Positions 26,210-35,100 of a stretch of DNA of 37,420 nucleotides are shown piece after piece. Numbering within the stretch: the stretch's first letter is position 1; every line of letters starts with the position of its first letter. A program made the translations under genes and the position numbers. The DNA comes from Atribacteraceae bacterium. GTDB lineage: Bacteria > Atribacterota > Atribacteria > Atribacterales > Atribacteraceae. The notes under the pieces are model-generated. The model was not told where the DNA came from. It saw only the letters and a list, made by a program, of their open reading frames with translations, and did not search any database. The DNA lies in assembly GCA_035477455.1 (NCBI GenBank), contig DATIKP010000032.1, positions 1-37,420 on the forward strand. Direction: 5' to 3'.

Positions 26210-27463
26210 GTGGCTGTAAGATATGCTCTGATCCTGGCCGGTGGAAAGGAAGACCGGCTTAGTGTGCTTTCTTTGGAACGAGCCAAGGCAGCGGTACCTT
26301 ACGGGAGTTTTTACCGCTTGATTGACTTTGCCCTAAGTAACTGTGTGAACTCCGGGATTTTCGATATTGGAATTTTGACCCAGTACCAACCCCGTTCGCT
26401 TATCGAGCATATCGGGGTAGGGCGGCCTTGGGATCTTGACCGAAAAAGGGGGGGAGTGGAACTCTTGCAACCGTTCCTGAGCCGGACGGCGAGGGGTTGG
26501 TACCGGGGTACCGGTGACGCGCTTTTTCAAAATTTGAATATCATCGATAGGCGGGATATCGAAAATCTCCTGGTTTTGTCCGGAGATCATGCGTATATGA
26601 TGGACTACAATCCGCTCATGGATTTTCACCGGGATCGGAACGCGGATATCACTTTGGTCGTTACCCGCATCAAGAAAGAAGAAGGGAACCGTTTCGGTAT
26701 TCTGGAGATCGACGCCAATGGATGGGTGACCGGTTTTGAGGAAAAACCGGAAAACCCCCGGACCGATATCGCCTTTATGGGAGTTTACATTTTCCGGTAT
26801 GATTTCCTCCGACGAAAACTCACGGAGAATGCCCGTGAGGACAAGTATGATCTGGTGGATCACGTGATTGTCGAAAGCCTGGGAAAAGCCTCCATCCAAG
26901 CGTATTATTATAACGACTGCTGGTGGGACGCCGGCAGTCTCAAGGCGTACTGGGAAGCGAACATGCACCTTTTGGAGCCGCTTCCCCGTTTTAACTTATA
27001 CAACCCCCATTGGGTGATCTTTACCAATCGGCCTCAGTATCCTCCCGTGTTTTTAGCCGATAGCACGCTAGTTCAATCGAGTATTATCGGTGAAGGAAGC
27101 GTCATTCGTGGTGAAGTAAGAAATTCGCTGATTTTTTCCGGAGTGGTTGTCGAAAAAGGCGCTCGGTTGATCAATTCGATCGTTTTTAACGATTCGATCA
27201 TCAAGTCCGGAGCCTATATCGAAATGAGCATCCTGGACAAAAACGTCGTCGTTGGTGAAGGAACGGTCGTTGGTTATGGGGGTGACTACCGGTGCAATGA
27301 AGTGCGGCCCGACCTCCTCAACTGGGGGGTTAATTTGATAGGCAAAGGGACAGTTTTGCCGGCCGGATTCATGATTGAGCGGAACTGTTTGGTAGGGATC
27401 GGCCTACTGGAGAAACGTTTTACCGGCAGATCGTCATTGAGTAGCGGCTCCTCTTTCATGTAA
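26210..27463 (+). CDS. GlgC-like nucleotidyltransferase, divergent paralogue
   Basis: A 417-aa protein with the same architecture as the GlgC at 18173. The nucleotide loop is altered: LAGGKEDRLSVLSLERAKAAVPYGS replaces GGxGxRL...RAKPAVPFGG. Other key sites remain: SGDHAYMMDY, FEEKPENP, AFMGVYIF and CWWDAGSLKAYW. A C-terminal left-handed beta-helix is present (QSSIIGEGSVIRG, NSIVFNDS). It may be a GlgD-like regulatory or partner subunit, or use a different sugar or nucleotide. GTG 26210 lies behind GAGGTG and 9 bp after the GalT-like gene, so the two are coupled. Confidence 0.85.
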   Translation: MAVRYALILAGGKEDRLSVLSLERAKAAVPYGSFYRLIDFALSNCVNSGIFDIGILTQYQPRSLIEHIGVGRPWDLDRKRGGVELLQPFLSRTARGWYRGTGDALFQNLNIIDRRDIENLLVLSGDHAYMMDYNPLMDFHRDRNADITLVVTRIKKEEGNRFGILEIDANGWVTGFEEKPENPRTDIAFMGVYIFRYDFLRRKLTENAREDKYDLVDHVIVESLGKASIQAYYYNDCWWDAGSLKAYWEANMHLLEPLPRFNLYNPHWVIFTNRPQYPPVFLADSTLVQSSIIGEGSVIRGEVRNSLIFSGVVVEKGARLINSIVFNDSIIKSGAYIEMSILDKNVVVGEGTVVGYGGDYRCNEVRPDLLNWGVNLIGKGTVLPAGFMIERNCLVGIGLLEKRFTGRSSLSSGSSFM

Positions 27464-27811
27464 CTTATTCAATGAGGTGTCCTCTGGTCGGCTTGCCGGC
27501 GGCATCGGAGAATGGAAAAGGGGGAGGACGGAAAACAGAATCAAAAAAGCGAGAAGGAGCAAGGGGCAAAACAAAGAGAAGAAGCTTGGATTGCCTTCCT
27601 TGCAAGGCTTTTACCGTATCTCCACAACAATGCATGCTCGAATATACAATACGTCCAGAGGAGTCAGCCTGTCGATAGGGTCGGCGGCAGCGAATATGAA
27701 AACAGAGGGTGGGATGAAGTGCGGAAGGGTTTTCACCTATAAGGTTTTGCACTCTTTCACTCTTCAACCCTTACGCCATTCTGCTATGTATTTACGGGGG
27801 AGGTATCAAGA
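27464..27811. other. Intergenic region before the foldase/TldDE unit
   Basis: A purine-rich stretch of about 350 bp. Several overlapping plus-strand frames are open but lack ribosome sites or domain-like sequence. The segment 27718-27772 can fold through GTGC/GCAC and GGGTT/AACCC pairings, possibly a leader structure, but it matches no riboswitch I know. No good terminator for the preceding gene is seen. Confidence 0.35.
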
Positions 27812-28087
27812 GTGATTTTTGGGCTGCTTTTGATAATTTTCATTCTTTATGGGTTGCTTCTTTTTTGGGTTTTATACGAGCGATTGAAGAATCTCGCTTT
27901 CACTGCGAGAAAGACCAGCGATTCAGTCAAGAGAATTGAAGAAAAACTTGCTCTGGTTGTTGATTTTCTGGAGGAAAACGAGAAATCACGTGAAGGGGGA
28001 CCCTTGGGAGAACGATTTACGCTTGAGGCCCTAAAAGACGAGAGAGGCATTGCTAAAAATACAATATCAGAAGGAGATGAAAGATGA
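27812..28087 (+). CDS. Small membrane-anchored coiled-coil protein
   Basis: A 91-aa protein. One N-terminal membrane helix (MIFGLLLIIFILYGLLLFWV) is followed by a helical coiled-coil stretch (RKTSDSVKRIEEKLALVVDF, about residues 33-58) and a charged tail. I do not recognise a named family. GTG 27812 follows GGGGGAGGT with 8-nt spacing. It overlaps the foldase gene by 4 bp (ATGA), so it is the first gene of a tight four-gene unit with PpiC, TldD and TldE. It may be a membrane tether or assembly factor for that unit (inference). Confidence 0.65.
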   Translation: MIFGLLLIIFILYGLLLFWVLYERLKNLAFTARKTSDSVKRIEEKLALVVDFLEENEKSREGGPLGERFTLEALKDERGIAKNTISEGDER

Positions 28088-28965
28088 AGAATATACTTTG
28101 TTGGCTATGGGTTTTCGTTTTTTTGTTTTTACTTGTGGTTGGCGGAAGTGTTGTCTTAGCACAGAACGATACGGCAAAGGTTCAAGACAATCCGGTAGTG
28201 GCCAAGGTTAATGGAGAGCCGATTTATCTGGCTGACCTTCAGGAAATCTGGGATGAAATGCCAGAAAATGATCGACGGCAATTTCCCCGGGGATTCCAAG
28301 ATCTTTTGGAACAATGGATACGCCAGCACCTTTTGGCCCAGGCAGCCCGGGAACAGGGAATTGACCAAGAACCGGCAATTCTTAAAAAGATAGAAAATCT
28401 GACCCGCCAGATTCTGGTCCATGAATATATAAATCGGGAGATCGTTGGGCGGGTGGAGGTTTCCGACCAGCAAATCGAAAGCGAATACCAGGCCAATCCG
28501 GCGTTATATACCGCTCCTGAATCCCGAAAAATCAGGCATATCATGCTGAATTCGCAAGAGGATGCCGACCAAGTCCTGCAAGGGCTCCGGGAAGGAAGAG
28601 ATTTTTCAGAAATAGCCCGAGAATGGTCGATCGCTCCCGACGCTCAAAGCGGAGGAGACATGGGCTTTGTTCAGCGAGGGGACCTGGGACCTGATATCGA
28701 GGAAACGGTTTTTAACCTAACAGAAGGCTCTTTTAGTGAAGTGATTAAATCCGATTACGGGTTTCATGTATTTTTCGTTGAGGAAAGTCGTGAAGCGCGG
28801 ATAAAGGAGCTCAGCGAGGTAAGGGAGGAGATTGCCTCCCGACTTTTACCAAGAATGCAGCAAGAAGCATTTGAAACCATGATCGGAGATCTCAAGAATC
28901 GTGCGGAAATTGCCATCATTGAAGAAAATCTGCCACCGGCAGTAGTAACTGAATCCACCGAATAG
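28084..28965 (+). CDS. Exported parvulin-type peptidyl-prolyl isomerase (SurA/PrsA-like)
   Basis: A 293-aa foldase. A signal peptide (LWVFVFLFLLVVGGSVVLAQ) without a lipobox is followed by a SurA-N-like chaperone region (VVAKVNGEPIYLADL ... RQFPRGFQDLLEQWIRQ). A parvulin/PpiC domain at about 145-245 has RKIRHIML, FSEIAREWS, SGGDMGFVQRG and SDYGFHVFFVEE. The C-terminal helix closes the chaperone module. It assists folding outside the cytoplasmic membrane. It overlaps the small membrane protein upstream, and the tldD start follows within 11 bp. Confidence 0.88.
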   Translation: MKNILCWLWVFVFLFLLVVGGSVVLAQNDTAKVQDNPVVAKVNGEPIYLADLQEIWDEMPENDRRQFPRGFQDLLEQWIRQHLLAQAAREQGIDQEPAILKKIENLTRQILVHEYINREIVGRVEVSDQQIESEYQANPALYTAPESRKIRHIMLNSQEDADQVLQGLREGRDFSEIAREWSIAPDAQSGGDMGFVQRGDLGPDIEETVFNLTEGSFSEVIKSDYGFHVFFVEESREARIKELSEVREEIASRLLPRMQQEAFETMIGDLKNRAEIAIIEENLPPAVVTESTE

Positions 28966-28975
28966 GGTGGGAAGC

Positions 28976-30352
28976 GTGCTGGAAATTCTGGACGATCTTT
29001 TTCGGTTGCCCCGGAATGGTGAGCATTTGGAAGTACGCCTGGAAAAGAGTATGCTGACCCGCATTTCTTTTCAAAACGGCAATCTGCTCAGGATAAAGGA
29101 AGAGCGTTCCCAGGGAGGGTCTATTCGAGTTTGCAACCCGCGACACGGTTGGGTTTTTCGTTCTTTTCAGGGATGGGACGAACTGGAACTGAAGGTGAGA
29201 GAGTTGCTGGGATGCGCCGTATCGCTTCCGGAAAATCCAAGTAATCTTGTCCAAACTGCGGCGGTGATCGGACATTTCCCGGTTCTTCTCGTTGATGATT
29301 TTCGGGAAAAACAGTTGACGGACAAATTGACTCCTCTCAAACGGTACGCCTCCATATTGAACAAGGAGTCCCCGGAGATCGTGAATTCCGCGGTTGAATA
29401 CCGGGATGCTTTCCGGCAAGTCTATTTGGCCAACTCAGACGGTACCCGGGTCTCCTCTGAAAATCCGGATATTGCTGTACATTTTACCGCGACAGCCCGG
29501 CGTGGTGATACTATTGAGGTTTATTCCGACGGGATAGCCGGGAAAGCCGGGTTTGAGAAGATCCTCGATTGTGAAACGTTGGGGACGGCTGTTGCCAAAC
29601 GGGCCGTGAGCTTTCTGGACGCACCTTCGGTCAAGGGTGGAGTCTATGATTGTATCCTGGATCCGGTTTTGGCCGGTGTTTTCATTCACGAAGCGTTCGG
29701 ACACTTGAGCGAGGCGGACTTTGTCTATCGTAACGAGAAAATGAAAACGCTCATGACCAGAGGGAAGGCTCTGGCTTCACCAATTTTGAGCGTTTTCGAC
29801 GATGCCGGAGTTGACGGCTTGCGAGGCTCATATCCTTGCGATGATGAAGGGGTGGTTCCCAAAAAAACCTTTCTGATTACCCAAGGTATCCTGACCAGCC
29901 GGCTCCATTCGCGGGAAACGGCTTTCTGCATGAACGAAGAGCCAACGGGAAACGCCAGAACCATTTCCTACCGGCATAGACCGATCGTTCGGATGAGCAA
30001 TACCGGTATTCTTCCCGGGAGTGATTCCCGGGAAACGCTTTTCCGGGGAATCGACCGTGGCATTTATGCGATTGAATGCCTGGGTGGCAATACCGCTCTG
30101 GAGTTGTTTACTTTTTCCGCCGCATACGGATATCTTATTGAAAACGGGGAACCGGTCCGGCTGGTGAAAAACATCATTCTAAGCGGTAACCTTTTCGATA
30201 CTTTAAAAAAAATTGATGGTGTTGGAAATGATTTTCAATGGAATGAACTCGGCGGATGTGGTAAGGGAGCGCAGATGGGGCTCCCAACGCCAACCGGAAG
30301 CCCTCACCTTCGTTTGCGGGAGGTTTTGATCGGAGGCCACGACGATGGATGA
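28976..30352 (+). CDS. tldD: Metalloprotease TldD
   Basis: A 458-aa TldD-family protein, the catalytic half of the TldD/TldE zinc protease. The HExxxH zinc motif is IHEAFGHLSEAD (H238, E239, H242). SSENPDIAVHFTATAR lies in the N-terminal half, and RMSNTGILPG and GGNTALELFTFSAAYGYLI in the C-terminal half, as in the family. TldD/E degrade or trim flexible peptides such as microcin precursors and the CcdA antitoxin in other bacteria. GTG 28976 follows AGGGTGGG and is preferred to GTG 28967. Its end overlaps tldE by 8 bp. Confidence 0.9.
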   Translation: MLEILDDLFRLPRNGEHLEVRLEKSMLTRISFQNGNLLRIKEERSQGGSIRVCNPRHGWVFRSFQGWDELELKVRELLGCAVSLPENPSNLVQTAAVIGHFPVLLVDDFREKQLTDKLTPLKRYASILNKESPEIVNSAVEYRDAFRQVYLANSDGTRVSSENPDIAVHFTATARRGDTIEVYSDGIAGKAGFEKILDCETLGTAVAKRAVSFLDAPSVKGGVYDCILDPVLAGVFIHEAFGHLSEADFVYRNEKMKTLMTRGKALASPILSVFDDAGVDGLRGSYPCDDEGVVPKKTFLITQGILTSRLHSRETAFCMNEEPTGNARTISYRHRPIVRMSNTGILPGSDSRETLFRGIDRGIYAIECLGGNTALELFTFSAAYGYLIENGEPVRLVKNIILSGNLFDTLKKIDGVGNDFQWNELGGCGKGAQMGLPTPTGSPHLRLREVLIGGHDDG

Positions 30353-31661
30353 CATATTTTCGGGATTTCGAAAAACGGGATTGTCCGGGGACTGTTATAT
30401 AGAAACGACGGCAGAAAACCGTATTGAATACGAAGCCGGCGAGTGTCGCGGATATACCGTCCGAGAGGACCGGGGATTCGGTTTACGATTGATCGACAGC
30501 CAGAGGAGAATGGGGTTTTTTTCCTCAAATGATTTTACCGCTGTGCCGGAAGCATTTGAACGTGCCGCAGCAATCAGTCGTCATGGAAATGAAGCCGGTT
30601 TCGATATTCCGTCCTATGCCCAAATCGGGTCCTGGGAAGATCGAATTGACAAACGGGTGGTGGCTTTTCATTCGGGAGAACTCACGGAAATTGGTGACTA
30701 TATCACCCACCGGGTACGTAAAGAATTTCCTGAAGTGTTGATCAATCTGACGCTGTCAGCGGGTAAACAGGAAAAAAAACTTGTCAACCACCGGGAGGAA
30801 AGCATTGGTTATACCCGGACCTTCTTTCATATTGCCATTGAGGTCAATCGAACCCGGGATAATGATATTCTGGAAATATCCACTGACTATGGATGGGGGA
30901 ACCGGGATATCAACATCGAGGATTTTCTGCAGGAACTCTTTTTCAAGTTAGAACGGTCTCAAAAAATCGTGACTGTGGAGAGTGGCGCTTATCCGGTTCT
31001 CTTTACCCCATCAGGGAGCATGGTTTTGTTTTACCCGCTTTTACACGGCTTAAATGGAAAGAATATCGTCTATCGGCGTTCTCCCCTGGAAGGAAAACTT
31101 CATCAGGCACTCTTCTCTCCGTTATTGACCCTGAAGGAAATCAATCACGAAATGTGGTCTTTGGGATCCGCACCTTTTGATGACGAAGGAGTTGAAACCA
31201 TCCCGGAACGAAAGATAATTGAAGAAGGAAAGCTCGAAAGTTATTTCTTGGATTTGTGGGCGGCGGAGAAAGGCGGTTTTCCGGCCTCATCCGGAGGTTA
31301 CCGCCATTCGTATCGGGAACTTCCCGAACCCGGCTTTGGTTCCCTTATGCTTGAGTGCGGTCTTCGCGATCGGGAAACCCTGATCGAAGAGATGGAACGG
31401 GGGTTGATTGTCGACTCAGTTCTCGGTTTGGGTCAAAGCAACGTTGCCGGAGGCCATTTTTCATGTAATGTTCAGCTTGGTTTTCTGGTGGAAGGTGGGA
31501 TTGTACAGGGACGGGTCAAGGACCTCATGATCAGTGGAAACGTTTACCAGGTTTTGCAAGGGGTCCGAGAAATCTCCCGCGACAATCGATGGATTCATGG
31601 CCGGATGCTTTTGCCTTGTATGCTGGTTGAACCGGTTCAGGTCGATTCTTCTTTGAGATGA
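30345..31661 (+). CDS. pmbA: TldE/PmbA, partner of TldD
   Basis: A 438-aa TldE (PmbA) protein. It shares the TldD fold but lacks the HExxxH motif, as expected for the non-catalytic partner. Visible family segments are CYIETTAENRIEYEAGECRG, YPVLFTPSG, PASSGGYRHSYRELPEPGFGS, VDSVLGLGQSNVAGGHFSCN and GRVKDLMISGNVY. It forms the TldD-TldE heterodimer that encloses the proteolytic chamber. ATG 30345 lies within the tldD 3' end. No RiPP precursor or toxin-antitoxin pair is seen nearby that would identify the substrate. Confidence 0.9.
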   Translation: MDDIFSGFRKTGLSGDCYIETTAENRIEYEAGECRGYTVREDRGFGLRLIDSQRRMGFFSSNDFTAVPEAFERAAAISRHGNEAGFDIPSYAQIGSWEDRIDKRVVAFHSGELTEIGDYITHRVRKEFPEVLINLTLSAGKQEKKLVNHREESIGYTRTFFHIAIEVNRTRDNDILEISTDYGWGNRDINIEDFLQELFFKLERSQKIVTVESGAYPVLFTPSGSMVLFYPLLHGLNGKNIVYRRSPLEGKLHQALFSPLLTLKEINHEMWSLGSAPFDDEGVETIPERKIIEEGKLESYFLDLWAAEKGGFPASSGGYRHSYRELPEPGFGSLMLECGLRDRETLIEEMERGLIVDSVLGLGQSNVAGGHFSCNVQLGFLVEGGIVQGRVKDLMISGNVYQVLQGVREISRDNRWIHGRMLLPCMLVEPVQVDSSLR

Positions 31662-31664
31662 ACG

Positions 31665-31881
31665 TGTCAACTCATATAAAAATCTGACCCCAAGGAGAGT
31701 GGTTCACTCATTTCTCGCTTTTTCCGGTACACTGCCAATAGCGTTGTTTCATGGTTCGGATATGCTCTTGGCTACCGGGCAAAGACATGGTCATCACTGG
31801 TCCCCTTGGGTAAGAATATCTGATGAGTGAACCGGGTGGTGTTCGGTAAGATTTTAGATGAGTGACTGCGGGCGGTTGTCA
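31665..31881. mobile_element. 217-bp internally deleted IS remnant (IS21-like ends)
   Basis: The segment runs TGTCAA...TTGTCA (TG...CA ends), three bases after the pmbA stop. The ends carry repeated motifs: ACTCATATAAAAATCTGACC (31670-31689) answers the inverted ACTCATCTAAAATCTTACC (31864-31846). The 11-mer GGTTCACTCAT is repeated exactly in inverted orientation (31701-31711 and 31833-31823). Multiple terminal repeats of this kind are typical of IS21-like elements. Only a 28-codon transposase stub remains inside, so the element is immobile alone. No target duplication was recognised. Confidence 0.6.
31708..31794 (-). pseudogene. Transposase N-terminal stub
   Basis: A 28-codon minus-strand frame inside the IS remnant encodes MTMSLPGSQEHIRTMKQRYW and a short KSEK tail. 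It resembles the beginning of integrase-core transposases that start with a short helical segment (HIRxMKxRYxxxxxKxEKxxLL). An AAGGGG ribosome site precedes it. The frame ends where the two element ends are joined, so nearly all of the gene has been deleted. Confidence 0.4.
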
Positions 31882-31904
31882 AGAAGCGATTTATCGGGTA
31901 TAGT
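31876..31904 (+). promoter_or_regulatory. Hybrid promoter at the IS edge, upstream of ileS
   Basis: TTGTCA (31876-31881) is the last six bases of the IS remnant. TATAGT (31899-31904) lies in the flanking DNA, with an exact 17-bp spacer. Both hexamers differ from consensus by one base. Transcription would begin near 31911 and run toward ileS. This is a classic outward hybrid promoter created by an insertion. Confidence 0.65.
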
Positions 31905-31977
31905 GGTTTCTAGTTTTCTGTTTTCTGGCTCAGAATGAGGGCATGTGCTTAGCAATATAAGGGAAAGGCTTTAGCAC

Positions 31978-32009
31978 GGAGGAGTGCCTCCCGGAAGGCG
32001 CCTTTCCGG
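31978..32009 (+). promoter_or_regulatory. Structured part of the ileS leader
   Basis: Two hairpins stand back to back in the leader of about 218 nt predicted from the hybrid promoter: GGAGG-AGTG-CCTCC (31978-31991) and CCGGAAGG...CCTTTCCGG (31991-32009). A weaker GGCC/GGCC pairing follows near 32039-32054. The leader has no T-box sequence (AGGGTGG-ACCGCG) or terminator, so it is not a recognisable tRNA-sensing element. Confidence 0.35.
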
Positions 32010-32128
32010 CTATGTTCAACGATAGAGACGGTTCCAACGGCCTTCAGAGCGGCCCCCTCAAAGATTTCTCATCAGACCATGAATTGAGCTTCTAATTTAT
32101 TTGAAATGAAACTGGGAAGGTGACTGGT

Positions 32129-35100
32129 ATGTTTCGTCCTCTTGGCGACCTTTCGGAACTCGTTCATCGCGAAGAAGAAATCCTTGAATTTTGGCGAGAA
32201 AGGTCTATTACCCAGAAAAGTTTACGGCAGAGAGAAGAAAATCCTTCCTTTATCTTTTACGAAGGACCTCCAACGACAAACGGATACCCCCACGCTGGCC
32301 ATGCTATCGGCCGGAGCATAAAAGACTTGATTCCCCGTTACAAAACCATGTGTGGATATTTCGTACCCCGGAAGGCCGGGTGGGATGCCCACGGGCTTCC
32401 CGTCGAATTGGAAGTTGAAAAACAGCTTGGTTTTTCAGGCAAGCAGGACATTGAGCGGTACGGAATCGAACAGTTTAATATCCGTTGCCGGGAAAGTGTC
32501 TTTAAGTATATCCAGCAATGGAGAGCGTTCTCCGAACGACTGGGAATCTGGATGGATTATGAACATCCCTACGTCACCTGTGAAAACGAATATATCGAAA
32601 GTACCTGGTGGATTTTAAAATCTCTTTGGGAAAAAGGACTGCTTTACCAGGGTTTCAAGGTTCTGCCCTTTTGCGTTCGTTGCGGCACGTCATTGTCCAG
32701 TCATGAAGTGGCCCTGGGTTACCGGGAAACCGATGACCCTTCAATCTATGTCCTGTTCCCGTTACAAAATCAACCTGACACTTCATTTCTGGTATGGACG
32801 ACAACGCCATGGACATTGGCAGCCAATGTCGCACTGGCCGTCGCTGCGGAGAGCACCTATATCGAGGTTGAAAATAAAAAGTCCGGTCAGCGGCTCATCC
32901 TGAGCCGGGAACGGTTTTCTCATCTGCTGGAAATAGCGGAATGGAATGTGCTCAGAGAATACCGGGGCCGGGAACTGGCTGGATTATATTATGAACCAAT
33001 CATGAGTTTTACTTTGTCGGAGGAGGGGTATAAAGTATTTACCGCAGATTTTGTCTCTCTTGATGAGGGAACCGGTATTGTTCATATCGCGCCGGCTTTC
33101 GGTGAGGATGACATGGACTTGGCTCGGGAAAAGAATCTTCCGGTGATCAAACCGGTCCTTCCCGATGGGACCTATCAGGCCGGCGTAGGAACCTGGGGGG
33201 GGATGTGGGTCAAAGACGCTGATCCGTTGATCATTGAGTATCTTAAAGGGGTAAACAAGTTGTTCCGGCGCGAAACGCATCGCCATACCTACCCTTTTTG
33301 CTGGCGTTGCGATACGGAACTCCTCTACTATGCCAAGGAAAGCTGGTTTGTCAAGTCAACGGCCATCAAAAACTTACTTGTTGAAACCAATCATAAGATC
33401 GACTGGTTTCCCGAGCACATCAAAAACGGCCGATTTGGGAATTTCCTGGAAAACGTCGTCGACTGGGCGCTCAGCCGGGAACGTTACTGGGGAACACCGC
33501 TCAACATTTGGCAATGCAGGCAATGTGGTCATCAAGATGCCATCGGCTCAACCCAGGAACTTCAAGAACGGTCCCAGCAAAAATGGGAATACATCGAACT
33601 GCACCGTCCCTATGTCGACCGGGTAACCCTGACCTGTCCATTATGCTCGGGAACAATGAACCGGGTTCCCGAAGTCATCGACTGCTGGTTCGACTCAGGC
33701 GCCATGTTTGTTTCCCAATTGCACTATCCTTTTAAAAATCAGGATGTCTTTCGACGATTTTTCCCGGCGGACTTCATTTGTGAGGCGATTGACCAAACCC
33801 GGGGATGGTTTTACAGCCTTCACATTCTGGCCGTTGCCCTGTTCGGTGAAAGCAGCTATCGCCAATGTCTGGTCACGGAACTGGGGCTGGACGAACGGGG
33901 TCAGAAAATGAGCAAACATGTTGGAAACGTTATCAATCCTTGGGACCTGATGAATGAATATGGAGCGGACGTCTTGCGCTGGTATGTATTTTCGGTTTCA
34001 CCGCCCTGGGTTGCGAAGCGGTTTGGGAAAAGAGTCCTGGCTGATGTCTATCGGAAGTTTTTCAACACCCTCTGGAATACTTTCGATTTTTTTGTCCTCT
34101 ATGCCTCAATCGACCGCTTCAGCCTGGACACTCCGGTTTTGCCGTTGTCCGAAAGGAGTGATTTGGACCGTTGGCTGATTTCCTGTTTCGAATCACTGGT
34201 CGATGAAGTACGGCGTTTTATCGACAGTTATGAGATTTCCAGGGCCGCAAAAGCGATCGAGGGCTTTGTCATCGAAGATTGCAGCAACTGGTATATCCGG
34301 CGGTCTCGCAAACGCTTCTGGCAATCGGGAATGAATAATGATAAAATTGGTGCGTATTGGACAGTATATGAAATCTTGCGTGGCCTTGTCCCGTTACTGG
34401 CTCCTTTTGTCCCGTTTTTCAGTGAAATCATGTACCGGAATCTGATGGATGGCTCTCCGGAGGCCAAGGAGAGCGTTCATCTGGAAAACTACCCGGAATT
34501 CCATCCCGAACGGGTTGACCGGCAATTGCTTTGCTCTATGGATATCATCCGGAAATTGACCATTCTGGGTCGGGCGGTCCGGAACAAGACGAACCTGAAA
34601 ACACGACAGCCTTTACGCAGGGCGATCCTGGTTGTTCCGGACGATCAGGAACAGATCGTTGCGAAACGTTTTGTTTCTTTGATCCAAGAGGAACTGAACG
34701 TCAAGGAGGTTGAGTGGACCGCGTCTCTGCCAGCCGGTATCCGGGTTGTCCTGAAACCGGTTTTTTCGGTGTTGGGTCCACGTTTCGGTCAAAACGTCAA
34801 GCGGATTGCCAAGCTATTAACCGGTTTTGATCAAGGACTTGCGGTAACGTTTTTAAGAACCGGGACTGTCGAATTGGAACTGGATGGAGAATTGATCCTT
34901 CTGGAGCGTGGTGATATCGATCCTATCCTTACCACTGAGCGTGGTGATCTTTCGGTCGAGAGTGCGGAAGGGTATGCAGTGGTACTCGATACTGAAATGG
35001 ATAATGCGTTGCTTCGTGAGGGAATGGTCCGGGAGCTGATCCATCTTATTCAAACGTTTCGCAAAGAAGCCGGTTTCCAAGTTGAAGATCGGATCTCGAT

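Noticed and set aside
27472-27815. Overlapping basic frames before the small membrane protein
   Set aside because: Three frames are open over the same purine-rich DNA, none has a ribosome site, and the Lys/Arg/Gly bias reflects base composition.
31829-31850. GGGTGGTGTTCGG resembles the T-box core upstream of ileS
   Set aside because: It lies inside the IS remnant, pairs with the inverted motif at the other IS end, lacks the AACC/ACCGCG context and is followed by no terminator.
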